Positions 12,201 to 25,572 of a stretch of 64,000 nt of DNA are shown here, one piece after another. The notes below the pieces were generated by a model. The model was not told the origin of the DNA and did no database searches. It saw only the letters and a list, made by a program, of their open reading frames with translations. Positions within the stretch are counted from its first letter, which is position 1. Every line of letters begins with the position of its first letter. This DNA comes from Ciona savignyi (lineage: Eukaryota; Chordata; Ascidiacea; Phlebobranchia; Cionidae), in contig CH003301.1 of NCBI GenBank assembly GCA_000149265.1, positions 824,726-888,725 on the forward strand. The letters are read 5' to 3'. A program made the translations under genes and the position numbers.

Positions 12201-15200
12201 GTCGTAAAGTAAACAAATGAAGGTTTATCCGGATGAAATCCGATTCGGTTGTGATTGGTATAATTATGAACCGGTATTCGGCTCGAAGCTGCAACATGTA
12301 ATGTTTCCACATCCCACGATACGTTTTGCCTTAAGCTGATTGGGCTGTTCCCGAATTCCGTGGCTAAAATTTGACGTCAATCAGTTAATCCTCAAAATAT
12401 TTATAAAATCTTTGGTTGACAAATTGTCCTAATCCCTTATAAAGCGGAGATTTATAAATCTTCAGCATTTTTATATTTACAGACGTTCCTAACCGCACTA
12501 TGAAAATGCATGAATGATTGGTCCCTTCCGACTTAATAGTTTGTAGATTTAAGTAATTTTGTCACGTCATTAACAACTTTGTCGTCACAAATATATATTC
12601 CACTCTATATAAATTATGTATGTAATATAATTCCCCTATTTTATTTAAGTCTCTGTGGCTTAGATACAAGGGCGAGTTACCATCATATCTTTTTATGAGC
12701 GAGTTACAGACCAAACTAGATATGACAAGGTCTCATTGCAATATCATATTTTTAAGTACCAGAGTACAATAGATGTTAAAACAGAGCCTACTCACCAGTC
12801 GTCACTGCGGGCATCCCGCTTTTCTACAATGTACCCCAGGATTTCTGTATTTCCGGAATCGTTGGGTTCCTCCCATTTAAGAGATGCGGAGTTGCCCACC
12901 ACCTCAATTAGTTTCACCTGACGGGGCTTAGATGGGATGTCTGTAAAACAAAAAAGTAAAAACCATCACCCTCAAATCACTAATTTACATTGAGGTGAGC
13001 GTCATTGCTTTAACGACAGCCATAATCAGTATTGAACATTTTAATGAATTGTGTAAATAAAATACAATTATTTCGGTATAGCCTAAAGAAGATTGTGTTC
13101 CATCAGTAATAAATGTGAATCATTTTAGTGAATTATAGTTTTATAAGGGTAGCCTCGATGTCATTAGAAGTGGATGGATAACAGATTATTGTGAATCACC
13201 TGCCACATAATTTTAGTGGCTGTACGATTATGCGCATATCGTGAATTAGGTACGTTTATAGCAGTCGATTATCACTTATGAATCATTTTTAATGGATAGA
13301 ATCGGATGCAAATCTATGTCATGGGAAATTCTGATTCTTCCGTTCCAACGACGGAGTTTGATTGTTATTTTAAGATGACCAAGTAATCGCTAAATCGCAG
13401 ATTCATAATGTGCTTAAGAGAGAAAATACGTGATGTCCCGCGTTTGTTTCGTTTAAGATGCTTCTGTCAAAGCATTTGTGCAAGACACCTTAACACCCTT
13501 TTATGATAAAGGACAGATATTTTTTATTGTATCAATAAAAACGTGTGGTATTATACACATCGTACAACCCGTATTCCAGAATATCACGTGATACCAACCG
13601 TCAGAGCGATCGCGATACCTACAGTCGGAGCGATACACCCCGTTTAAGCGCTTACGTTGGCTATTTTTGTTTAAATCCTTCTAATTGAAATATTTTATTT
13701 TCCTTTATTACTATACAGTTTTTCAACTTTCATGATGAGAATGTTAATATAAGTATACCATGTGCAAGGAGAGTCAAAACTAGTCATATACCTAACCAAA
13801 AACAAAAGCCCGCTTACCAATGACCGCTACTTCGACCTTTGAATCAACAACATCATCTCCCACTTTGAGTTGAAGCTCATACATCCCGGAATCCCATCGC
13901 TCGGCTTTACGAATAAAGAGGACTGATGAATCCAGTGAGTTCCTCACAGCTACATTGTCCTCCAACGCCTTGCCTTCTTTGGTCCAAGTAAGTTGGGGCT
14001 TAGGTCGACCCTGGCATTAAAACAATTATCAATATACTAAATAATTATCAATACCTTTATTGATTGCTTATTGTTTAATTTGATCAATACACCAAAGGTT
14101 TAAGAAAATTATGGTGGAATAGCTGTCTGTTGTTTTTGTATAGATATCTGGTTGTACCAAGTAAGAAGCAAAACGCACCTAGGCAACATTGCAATGCATT
14201 TTGTTGGGGCTTATAGCAGCTCATCTTAAAATCACAACTCTGCAGCAGCAAGTATTAAGTTGCACAATGGTTCACCTGGTATGGAACGTTAACGTGAAGC
14301 TTAGATCCAACTTTGACCTTCACTGGCTTCAGTAGATGTCTCGGAAGGACAATTTTAGCTTCCTCTGCAAAGCAAAACGTTTGAATGTCCAATTAAAACT
14401 ATCTCGTCAGTAGAAACTTCCAAACTAGCCAGTTACGTTACAGTAATGCAGAATCTAGAAATCAATGCGTATGTATTTATTTTAAACCGGGCAAATTTAC
14501 CAGAACCGTTCGACCGAAACAATTCTGACGTTAAAAAGATAAGAAATGTACAAAACTGTGGGATAGTAGAGTGTATGGTTTTAAATAGTATTTAGTCTAT
14601 ATGGTATATTAGTTTAAAATCATGGTTGCATCATAAAACATGGATAACTTATATCTGCTTGTTCGCGTGCGCCTCCTTGCTATTCACGCTTGACGAGTGG
14701 CATATAGAAGTAGGATTAAGTTAATCCCAGCTTATGGTCTATAGACAGTTCCTTGTTTGTATTATTGGCAGCTGCACCGGTGGAGTTGTACTGATATTTT
14801 ACGACCGGTAATCATGGTAAATCGAAAATTATAATACAAATCTTAGCAACGTGTTCTCACAAAAGAGATTTTCCTCGGTAATATTAGTTCAAATACTATG
14901 GAGATTGCCAAACCTGCTTCACCCGGCACTTTTCTGACCTCTAGCGGTAAGTTTAAACGTGGGTTTTCATCAATCATAATAAAATTCTTTATTGGGATTA
15001 CCATTTAATGGGTTTTACAGGACGGCGTTAATCAGTTCGGCGCCGCATCGGTAAGTACCGTGAAGTTTTCACAGAATCGACGACATTCGCATTAAATTGC
15101 GGCCCCCGGATGCTTAATAAAGCTACGCGTAACGAATCCGCGGATGTTTCGAGCGTAAAGAAATAAACATTAAGATAAACTTTACTTTCATCGAAGGTAT

Positions 15201-18200
15201 TGGCTCAGATACAGAAACGATAAACAGTGTGTCACTTCAAAATCTGACGTCACAATAGGCAATTGCGTCATTCTGGCACGAGAGCACTTTAATAACAGGT
15301 GTCGCTCCTGTAAGAATCTGTGATAACGCGGGTCGATTTTCGAGTCGTGCTTTTCCAGATTATAATCGCTGGACACACTGCCTGGAGATGTAACGTCTAC
15401 GTCATTGCCAAATATGACGTAAACTGTGTTAAAACGCTTTTCCTCCAAGGTAATGAGCACGGCCATTTGGTGGTTTATGGTATAACCGAGCACGGAATGA
15501 GATGCAAATATGCTGTTTGTTAGTGATGACAGCATAATGTAAGATGGTGACAACTAAAAACATTCGGTGTCCGGTGTGTTGCTACAAAATTATGGGCTTC
15601 TTAAAATAACCTTTGACGAGAAACGCGATAGGAAATGTGATATTCACTTCCTACAACACAACTTGCGCCAGCCGACAGGACGTTGACTCATTTTAGTTGT
15701 TCGAATTTTGTAGGGCTTGGTCGTCAAGGCGCTGATGGTCGCTCGATGATTTTAGTCGGATAGCTGGAAACCTGTCGGAAATCGCCGGATGCAAAGTGCC
15801 CTAATCACGTTAAGTTTGCGTATAACAAGTGCAGATCTTATCGAAACATATTACCCATGGTTTTTGCAAAATAAGGTGAAAATATCGAAGCCTTAAAACA
15901 CCGATTTAATTTAACAGATACGCAAGAATAGCAAGATCACGTTATTAGTTGAGAAAAAATGAACCCTTTCTCTGTTAACTGTGGTATCAGCACAAATAAA
16001 CCATTAGTTTCATCAGAACATAATTCTCGATAAACAGTTTACGTAAATTGCCGTGTTATTGAAACCACTTGTTTATTGCCTATGTCGGATGATGGTTCTA
16101 ATCCTTCTCTAATATCATCTGCACTGAGAACTTTGAATCAACGGTTAAGCCGAAGGACAATTAAGTGAGGGTGTGTGTTTGTTGCCAAACCAGGTAGAAG
16201 GCGTCGCGTTTACACCACAAAACTTTTATATACAGGCGTTAAGACTGCGAGTATACAACATACACACGTCATTCTACATTCCATCCACAAACTTTGATCA
16301 AATTTGGTAATAGTAATACCGTGAGCTAGAATCTTTGCGATGACAACGTACAATTTGCGTAGATGCGGCAAGGAACATACAGCGTTAGATAATAGGTCAA
16401 ATGATTACAAAAGCTTTTAGAGGAACACTAAGCGATTCGTGTGAAGGTTTGACTTGACGGTGGATCGCTGATTAGACCAACTGAGCACCTTAACCGATCT
16501 GCGTCAGCAAGGTGGTGAATGAAACACCTTATATAGCATTCGGTCACCCTCGCTGGCCCCGGCTAACCCGTGGTTATCGATGCTGGGTATTTGAAAAAAG
16601 AGCATGACACCAAATAGAAAAAATCAACTTTTACATGAACAGGCACCATGTAAAGGGATAATACTTCCAGTCCACAACACGAAAACTAGCTTGACTTTTA
16701 TCCCATAACTCAATTACCTCTAATTATGGAAGGTTAAAGTACAGACTAAAAGCACCGAATCGCTAACGGCAGCACTTTGCAGCCGCCAGCACGAGAGTAT
16801 GAGGGAAAGTAACACTTTTATGCGTTTACAATCAATACAATCATTATGAATCGTAGTATCCGACTACAGTCGTGTGAGTACTAATATGGGAACGTTTTTG
16901 TGTTAAATGTCTTCATCGGTCAATGATATTAAGACATTAATTTCGCGCCCCACGGTTTGTTGCGGTGCTAACTCGATACGAAATCCTATACGCGACACAG
17001 ATCATGACCAAGAATAGAAGCGCAACAAACAAGAAGCAACGATAAACAAACCGTCCAAAGCAATTCAAATCAAAAGTCAGAACAAGGTGATACGTCTTGC
17101 TTTTCTCAGACAAGGGTCAAAGGGCGGTGAAATATAAGAGAATGTTTTTAAAATCGCTTTTCGCTACTCTTCAGGAGAAACGCGTTATTGCCCGACAAGT
17201 TACCAAGATAAGGCTTCGAATGTTTGGCGTCGCCGCGATTGATCTGGCCAAGAAATTAAGCTGGGTTTATGCGACTGACCAACACGCGAGTATATGATAA
17301 AAGAAATTGCCAAAAATCAAGAAAAATGTGAAGACACCGTTTATCGATTAAGCTGGATGATCGATGATACAGCTGTCAACATCACCGCATGAAGTCGATG
17401 TCTGATAAGACTTAACTATGTCGAACATCCGCACAAATTCTCGCATGCGCACTTAAACATGAAGCGGGGATGTTTTATCAAATAATACTGATCAGTGCTT
17501 TTGTTGCTCGTGTTGTTTACACAAAGGTTTTGCCATTTTACAGTACTTGCCTAATCTCGGCATGCGGATCTTGTGATCTATCACGAAAAAGGATAGAATC
17601 CGACTTATTTTGTCATTAGCTTGCACTGTGTGTTATTCTATACTTTAAAAGAGAAACCCCAAATTACAGTAGATGGAAATTAGGCTACATATTTTAACGG
17701 CATTAATTCATATCTTTGCTGTTAAACATTACCGGGACAATATGGTTGGAAACCCTAAAGTGCATACTTTTTTCACATCATATATAATGTGAGACATAAA
17801 TAATGTGGAATATATTTTCAAAGATCACGTCGCTTACCAACTACTGCGGCGCACACTACAGGTCCGATCTCCGAGAAACCACTCGATCCCGCTTTGTTTA
17901 TAGCGGCCAAGCGGAATCGATATTTCTTTCCGGTCACAAGTTTATCAAGGAGGATCTTGGTGGTAGAGCTCGGGAGTAAGCCAGCAGCCGATTGCATGGG
18001 GGACCACTTTTCCTCCCCACCGACCAACTGCTGCTCCAGCTGAAATATAATTCTAATTGTAACAACAATAAAGCTATAAAAATGTCTAATAAAAAGACAT
18101 TTATACAGAATACAATACAAATGGAAGAATTGTTGAAATAATAACGTGATGTTTTACATTAAACTGACGAATTGTGGGTTATTTGATATTAGTATAATGA

Positions 18201-21200
18201 AAAAAGGAAAGTGGAAACGGGCTACCAAGTAAAATACAAAATTCCAAATTGTTTATAATACGGTCAGTATTATTATATCGGAATTAAGGTCGAAGTGGTG
18301 ATAGGAGACTCACCAGATATCCATCAAGACCAGCCGCTCCGATCTCTAGCGGGGGGAACCATGTAAGTTCCAAGCTGTCATCAGTTGCCATTGATACTTT
18401 GAAACCAGTAGGCTCACTGCATGGTGCTGAAATATTAAAGTATTGCTCAATTAGTTATACTGTTTAATAACCAAAATTTAAAATAAACAGTATATATCAG
18501 TTTCATAGACAATAAAACCGCACGCAAACGCACCTACATGGAACGCGCTGACCATCCACAGCGGCCCCATAAGGACGCAATGAAATGAACGAACAAGCCG
18601 TCGGGGGGCGACAGCGCGCGTGAAACTCTCACTCTCCCCTTTCGCATGCAACCGAAAACAAACTGTGATAACAAAGCAAAAGAACTTTAGACACTTCGAA
18701 AAGCTAAAGAACTTTAGACACTTCTGACAATGTTTAACCAGAATAGTTTTCAACGAGACGAAAGAGCGACAAAAAATCATATCCTTTTCGTCATTCGAAA
18801 GAAGTTGGCGACCTTTTCAAACCAAACTTCCAATTAATCGTAACTGACCTAACACTTATCTAAATTATACCCACATACAACACAAATAATATTCAAATTA
18901 TTATATCCAAATAAATAAATTCCAAATGTTACCCACGTACGACATCACTAATACCAAATATTGATTAGTCATTTAAAAAAAGAATTTGAGTTGCGTGAGT
19001 TGTGTTAAACGTTAACTGCTTGTTTACAAAACATAAAATAAACAACGCACGAAACCAACGCCGCAGTATTCCAAGACAAAGGATTTGAACAACTGATAAA
19101 TATGACGCCATCAAGGATCAATATATGGGTGAGTTTACAATGAAATTAGAGAAACACAACGCTGTCGATCCTTTCTTTCGTTTCAATTAAATTAAGTGCA
19201 TGATCTTACCAAGAGGAGTAAAGGGGATGGATGCAGGACTAGCTTCTCCAATTCCCACGCTATTCACAGCTCGCACACGTAACTGATACTCAGTTCCCTC
19301 AATCATCCGGTGTGCTTCGTACTCTGTGCATGGCAGTGGCTCAAAATTGAGGCGGATCCATCGCTCTGATTTTGTCTTCTTTCTTTCGACAACATATCCT
19401 GTATTTTGCAAGGTGTTTAAATGTTAATTGATGCTTAGAACAAAAAAGATACACATGCCTTTGATTTCACATCCACCGTTACAGGACGGAACACTCCACT
19501 GTGAGTAGCACGTCTCTGCTGTTACGTTCGAAACTTTGGGAACAGTTGGTGGACTCGGAATGTCTGTGAAACAACTAGTTACATAACCAAGACTATTATA
19601 AAGTCACAGAGGAAAAGTAGTGAACCATGCAAGCATAACATACTTGACAACTACTTGGTGACATGCGTGAAACGAACTAATATGAAACGTTAAAAATACG
19701 TATGGTGGTGTTTTATATAAGGTATAAAATAGGCAGCTTATTCAGAGGTTTTCCCTACCAACAAATTGAAGTTTAAATTGTATGTCCTGTCTCTTGATGT
19801 ATTCAGAGTCGGCACCCTCCAGTTTTTCTTTATCCCACACCAAATCACAATAATATTCGTCACTGTCATCCAGTCGGGAGTCGACAATAACCAATGACGT
19901 CACACCATGTTCAACGCTAGTGTTGGTCCAAACCCGCTTTCCAGTTTGAACCAGTTGGATCTGCTTTCCATCCTGTGGTCAGGCATATTAGTAAAAGTGA
20001 TTGTGCTTTCTATGCATATAATTATAAGTTTGAGTGCTAGAACTATGCAAGCAAGACCGCGTGTTGCTGCAGTGTTTTTGTTATCGGTGACCATGCAAGC
20101 AAGACTGGTAGTGAATAGGAATTGTGCGGCCTGATTTACCGATCACGCGGACAGTGAACGTGGCTGATTCAAAACCCTCGGCACTGGTCAAAATAAGTGT
20201 ATATTCCCCAGAGTCTGTACGCTTTGCCTTGTCAATTATGAGAGAGGTATATTTCCCGTTTACAGCAGTGTCACCACGTACACGTAGCTTACTGCTGCCC
20301 TCTTCCAGCAACTGCAAGTTTATTGAGAGAACTATTTCCTTTTTTTGTAATATTTCTATAAATATATTGTTTAGTGTGAGTAAAAACAATTATAATGACT
20401 TGTCCGCAGCTTTATATACACACATCTATATTTTTTACACAAATTCGAAATTTGTCTTTAAATATAATACTACGTAACCAATTTCCCTAAAGCACAATAA
20501 CATCATTATTGCTACCTTTGGACCCTTCTTCCATTCAGAAACGGGGGCTGGTTCACCGGATATTGGAATATCAAGTTTGATTTTGTTTCCTGCTCTGACT
20601 TGAATAGCGCGATCCTTTAGAGAATGATCCAAGAAGATCTTGGGTGGGGCTAATTAGGAAAGTAACGTTTTTTACGGTGATTTTTTGGGATGTGTGACAT
20701 GTAAGGTTAGGTGTAAGACCCTGACAAACAATCTACAGTCTCAATGATATCTAAAACTCTTCTTATGACCAGGTGAGAATAGTTTATACGCGATATGGCA
20801 TTAATACAACGCAAAAACATACCTTTCTTTCTTTCAACAGTAATGTGTCCGCCAGTCATTTCAAGTGCAGCAGTAATGGAGCATGTTGGATTATCTTCAG
20901 CAGCGAAAGTATACTCCCCTTGATCGGAATCTTTCACCCCAGTTATCAAAAGCTTTCGCGCTTTACCAGTCTGGAAGTATAGGCGATAATAACAACATTT
21001 GGCATGAATGAATTATGACCTTTTTAAAATATTTGTTTAACAATGTACAGATGCTCTTATTCAGCAGTCAAAGCGACGCACAAACCTCGGTGATCTTGAC
21101 ACGGTCGTCAGCTTTCATAGGCTTGCCGTCTTTTAGCCAGTTTCCTTTCGTTGCTTCATTCGAAACCTCGCAGAAAAACTCAGCAGTGTCTTTGAAGTTT

Positions 21201-24200
21201 ACCTGAGTACACAGTATTTAACACCGTATCTATAAATTAAAAGTGAAAATGACGTACTTTGAGGTCCGAAAACGGTCGAACGATTGCAGCTTCTGGTTCT
21301 TGGACCAGGAGCTCAGCACAACTGGAACTCCCATTTGTCATGAGCTGGTAAAACCCTTCATCTTCCATTTCAGTCTGCGGTGACATAATTTATATAAATT
21401 GATGAGTATACCAAGAAACTAATAAAAGATCGATATTGCAATTCTTACAATACTGACCTCGGTGATGAATAATGACACCACAACCCCTTCTTTTTTTACT
21501 TTAAATTTATCGTTGGATGGTATGTCGATCCCATCCTTCAGGAAGCGAAACTTGCCACCCTCGCTGGAAATCTAAAGAAATGTATTGTTAGCAACAAGAA
21601 TATGCTGGAATAAGTAAAACTGTGGTCAAACCTCGCAGATAAATTCCGCTGATTGGCCGCACGCAATTTGTGAGTCTTCTAATCCCTTAACAATGGTCAC
21701 AGGAGGTTCTAAAAGTAAAACGAAATTGCGCAGCTTAAAATAGCGAAAATTTCAAGCCCATATTATATCATAAGACAATACCTTGTACAAAAACTTCACA
21801 AGTAGTGATGTCTTTCCCAACTACGCATGAATACGTTGCATCATCATCCTTGGTCGTGCGGTCAATCATCAAGTACCGTTTATTGGCTAAAACACAAGTA
21901 TTGAATGCAATTAACAAGGCGTTGTATTGTATGGGTATTTATTTGTGTATCAATCGTTCTTTTATCATTTGTAATGAAACAGATAATTATTACTAGCCAC
22001 TTACCCTTTGTAACGATTTGACAGCCTTTGCCTGGTGCAATTTCATTGCCATTCTTCAGCCATTTGACTGTCATTTGTTCGTTAGCAACTTCTGCTTCGA
22101 GGACCAATTTTTCCCCAAGGTTCAGTGCATGACTTTCGGGAAGCTTTTGAGTAAAAGCTGTAGAGAAAAGTTGTATCGCATTGTTATGGGATTGATACAT
22201 CTCTGTTTTCGGTTTTACCGTTATTGAGTCATCGCAATTAACAATTCAAAATGCGTTTTACAGTGTTTACCCATCACAGTGTTATACGTATAAGGTTTTA
22301 AGTTGTATTAATTATATTAATATGAAACTAAATTGGTTTTCTTCCAGGTATAATACGCACATGGACATTTCTTGTTAACGAGTTTGCTCATCTGAGAGAG
22401 TCTGCGAAGCATGATACGCATGTCTGGTATTCCAAACTTGAAGGCGATTGAATCGTAATCCCGAGTCGAAGCTGTCTTTAACATCGACCATACGTCATTC
22501 TTTCCAGAGCTTTCCTCTTTCCTGACACGCTCACTGTTTGGTTACAAGTTAATTAGTAAAAACGAGGCCAATAAAACTAGAAATCAGGTAAATACATTGC
22601 ATGCAGAGCTTAGTCGATTGAGCAACAGCACATTTTTTTGCACAAAAACACTAATTTCAATTAAACTACAAGTGACATTAGTCTGCGATGTAACAAAATC
22701 AAAACAGTTTATCATTCATTACTTAGAAGCATGCAACCAAAATGTATTTACCTTAATCCGCCGGTGGAAATGCTCTTTTGCCTGAACATGCAATATAATA
22801 AGCGTGAATTGGAAATCTTTAAAATGCATTGTTAGCACAGTGTGAAGCAAGTGCAGATGTGTATTATATAATGACAGCATGAAGCGATTACGGCAAATAG
22901 TTATATTTGCTGGCATAACTTACACTTTCTTCAGACGGTTTCGGAAGTCAACATCTTTTTGAATATCTTTTTCGTCACTACGAAATGATTTGTGTTAATT
23001 TAATATATTTAAGGTTGCATAACGGATTATATATATAAGGCTAAACTTACGGAACGTAAGCGGCTTTCTTGATTTCGATTTTATGATCCTCAACAACCGC
23101 CGCTAAACAGAGAAAACAACACATTATTTAAGCTACTAATTTATACTGATATAGGCATTCAAACCATAATGCAAATGCACACACAGAACATATTGCAAAT
23201 CATCGGGTACGGATGCATGCAATTAAACACCGAGCTTAGTTCTAAAACTCATACCGTGAGTTCAGTTTATCTTGATAAATATTTGGAATAGAATTCTATA
23301 CGTACGTCCGACACACAACTCAAATGAAGCTTCGTTCTCGCCGATTGGCGACACAGCTTTAACTTTATAAATTCCAGCATCAGATTCTTTGGGGTTTCTG
23401 AATTTCAAGAAGTGCTCCCCTGTACGTTCATTGCACCACATATCAAACCGATCTCCCTTACTTAATTCCTTCCATTTCCCCTTGATCCAAATAACTTTCA
23501 CAGCATGCAGTACGTCGGTGTGCATAACCTTCACACGCACGATTACCTCAACGCCTGCGTAGGCAAATTGAGTTGCATGCTCAAACAAAACAAATTATTG
23601 GGTTGACACAAAACACAAGAAAACTAATTGTGGGAATAGCGACACACAACACAGGGGGAAACAAACCTTCAGTGGTCGTTGCATTTTCCGGCGATTCAAC
23701 GATTCCGTCTGGAACACAATTGTTTTTCTTATCACAAGTATATTTAAACAGACAGTTATGGAAGATGTCGTAATGGGGATCTCATTTGGGTACGTGTTTT
23801 ATCAGTAAATTCTCGACAGGCGCCTGCAATGGCGTCGCCAGTAATGACAACCAATATCTGGGTAGAACAAAATTATCGCAGTATGCTATGTGCATATTAA
23901 TAAACCAAGTAGATAGAATAATGAAAGTGGATATTTACTGGTAACAGGCACTGGTTCCTGTACTGGTGCTTCAGATTTGACTTCCACGGGTGCTGGTTTT
24001 GCAGACTCTTCTGACTTTTCTGTCAGATCCTTCTCCGCCTTCGCGACTTCTGGAGCTGCAAACAATTTAAATTATATTTGGCATTCAATAGCGACAGGAG
24101 TTACCTAAATTAGTTAAAAATCTTCAATTCTATTGTTACTTACCAGGTTTCTCCTTGATTTTTGGCTCCTGCTTATTTTCGGTAACTTTCTCGGCCGGTG

Positions 24201-24365
24201 GGGCTTCCTCTTTCTTCTTTTTCACAACTTTTTTGACAATCTTCTTTTTGACAATCTTTTTGGTGGGATCTATAAAAACATATTAAAGTTTTACTATAAA
24301 ATATAAGTAAAATACTTATGTGGTGCGTGGTTACTATAAATCTTACCTGTGCCTGGGACTGGCAT
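9211..24365 (-). CDS. MYBPC: Myosin-binding protein C
   Basis: This is a thick-filament protein of striated muscle that binds myosin, actin and titin through Ig and Fn3 domains. Exons, 5' to 3': 24347-24365, 24144-24269, 23939-24055, 23667-23708, 23306-23554 (C1), 23051-23102, 22924-22977, about 22361-22533 (M-motif), 22005-22157, 21782-21886 (C2), 21632-21708, 21458-21571, 21258-21374 (C3), 21086-21202, 20823-20970 (C4), 20516-20649 and 20140-20311 or 19759-19972 (C5), 19459-19563, 19210-19398 (C6, Fn3), 18314-18426, 17838-18039 (C7, Fn3), 14276-14364, 13818-14010 (C8, Ig), 12796-12940, 9986-10137 (C9, Fn3), 9596-9805 and 9211-9341 (C10, Ig). The phases close throughout, giving about 1165 residues, like vertebrate paralogues. 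The N-terminus is Lys-rich then Pro/Ala/Glu-rich, as in the family. The M-motif carries DYDSIAFKFGIPD and the C1 domain IWIKGKWKELS. The exact donor of the M-motif exon (22361 or 22367) is uncertain; both keep frame. Confidence 0.93.
10138..12795 (-). other. MYBPC: MYBPC intron between the two C9 exons
   Basis: This 2.7-kb intron holds no open frame with protein-like character. The frames around 11770-12010 overlap on opposite strands and look accidental. No RNA gene or repeat array was recognised. Confidence 0.5.
14365..17837 (-). other. MYBPC: Large MYBPC intron (C7 to C8)
   Basis: The flanking exons join in phase 1 (G|AG) without missing domain sequence, so this 3.5-kb stretch is a single intron. 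It is the largest in the gene and less AT-rich than the small introns. It could house a regulatory element, but I can point to no specific site. Confidence 0.5.
18678..18722. repeat. Short tandem direct repeat in MYBPC intron
   Basis: AAAGAACTTTAGACACTT occurs twice with 27-base spacing, separated by a few bases. It lies in the intron between the C6 and C7 exons. Confidence 0.6.
19759..19972 (-). other. MYBPC: MYBPC alternative exon B, second half of Ig C5
   Basis: The exon enters in phase 0 and leaves in phase 1 (214 nt), the same phases as exon A. It encodes TSLVIVDSRLDDSDEYYCDL, an Ig E-F strand pattern with the canonical F-strand cysteine, followed by a longer F-G region. If it were spliced directly after exon A it would be read in another frame and meet TAG, so A and B cannot both be included with these borders. 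The donor is GTTG|GTAGGG. Confidence 0.7.
20140..20311 (-). other. MYBPC: MYBPC alternative exon A, second half of Ig C5
   Basis: The exon enters in phase 0 and leaves in phase 1 (172 nt). It encodes the C-terminal half of an Ig fold with SLIIDKAKRTDSGEYTLIL, which resembles the vertebrate C5 half and lacks an F-strand cysteine. The acceptor is CTTGCAG and the donor ATCG|GTAAAT. I infer that it is used alternatively with exon B. Confidence 0.75.
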
Positions 24366-25572
24366 CTTGATGCAGGATAACTGATCTTCTTGGAATAACA
24401 AGTTGGACAAACAGAAACAAATCGGACACTTTTTATGATTCTAGGTCAATCTGAAAAGGTTTAATACACAAACATTAAGCAAATTTACATTTTATCTTCG
24501 AATCACTTGACAGAAAATATTCGATAAATTTTAGTATGTGCATCTTGCATCTTTTCACTTATAGGCTAAATGGATTTCCCATTTAGGCCTGTGATCCATC
24601 TAATAACCTTTTCCTGTGCCATTGTGGAACGCGCCAAGGCTACTGATAAGAGCACGGTGCTCCAGGCTGATTACTATAGAGAAAAAGAAAAAAGGTAATA
24701 CTCGCAGCCTCTTGTTTCGATTATCGGGGTGTCAGCTAAATGAGGTGATACTAGACCAGCTGCTCTGTTCTGTAAACTGAATTCGTCACTCACGATGTAC
24801 ACTTACTTACATAGGCTGCCATAGACATATCTTTTGTTTTTAACATTTCATCGTACTTTAGGTTTTAGCCGAATAATTAAAGACATAAATAAATGCAGAG
24901 TGTCAAACAGTCCGCAAGAATCGTAAGTGACGATTCTGACTTAAAAGTGTGTAAGTATGAAATATTCAGTAAATTGGTATGTTTAAATGATATTGCAAAA
25001 AACCGAGAAACGATCGGGAAAAGTCAATAGTAACTAAATAAAATATTTACTCGGACTACTTCAACTATTTTATCATCGAGTTCGTCTTCTATCAACACCT
25101 TTCTTTAATAATAGGGTAAGTTTGAGTTCATCTATATACCAGATGATACTATTATTATCTTTATATTGCCTGTACATTTGAAATTTTCATAATCAAAAAA
25201 CTTGTAACAGCACATATCGTAACAAACTTGAAAACTATATGAACAAACGCTGGGCAAGTTATCACTATTAAGCATGTTATCTAGCATTTAATACATGCAA
25301 TGACCATTATACACCAAACAAGTAAATATTTCATATTAATATAGCTTAATCACATCTCTGTTCTATTTCTGTTTTTTTCACAACAATATTATTAATGATT
25401 TTTTAGCATAATTAGTAAACCAAAAAATGAAAAAAACGCGATATACGATGTATAAAGATATAGGGTAGATTATACTTTGTAGACAAACAACTGCGTTAAA
25501 GGATAATGTATAAATTTAGCAAATCACTTTTGAAATAAAAAAGTGTCTCTGAAACGCAGATTTATGATTGAC
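24366..25572. other. MYBPC upstream region and DUOXA 3' flank
   Basis: This is the 1.2 kb between the MYBPC start codon and the DUOXA stop; both genes are on the minus strand. It should hold the MYBPC 5' UTR and promoter and the DUOXA 3' UTR. No open frame with protein-like content is present. A pyrimidine-rich stretch just upstream of the MYBPC start could be part of a 5' UTR acceptor. Confidence 0.4.

Noticed and set aside
15188..15553. 121-codon minus-strand frame in the large MYBPC intron
   Set aside because: It lies inside an intron whose flanking exons join without missing domain sequence, and an opposite-strand frame overlaps it.
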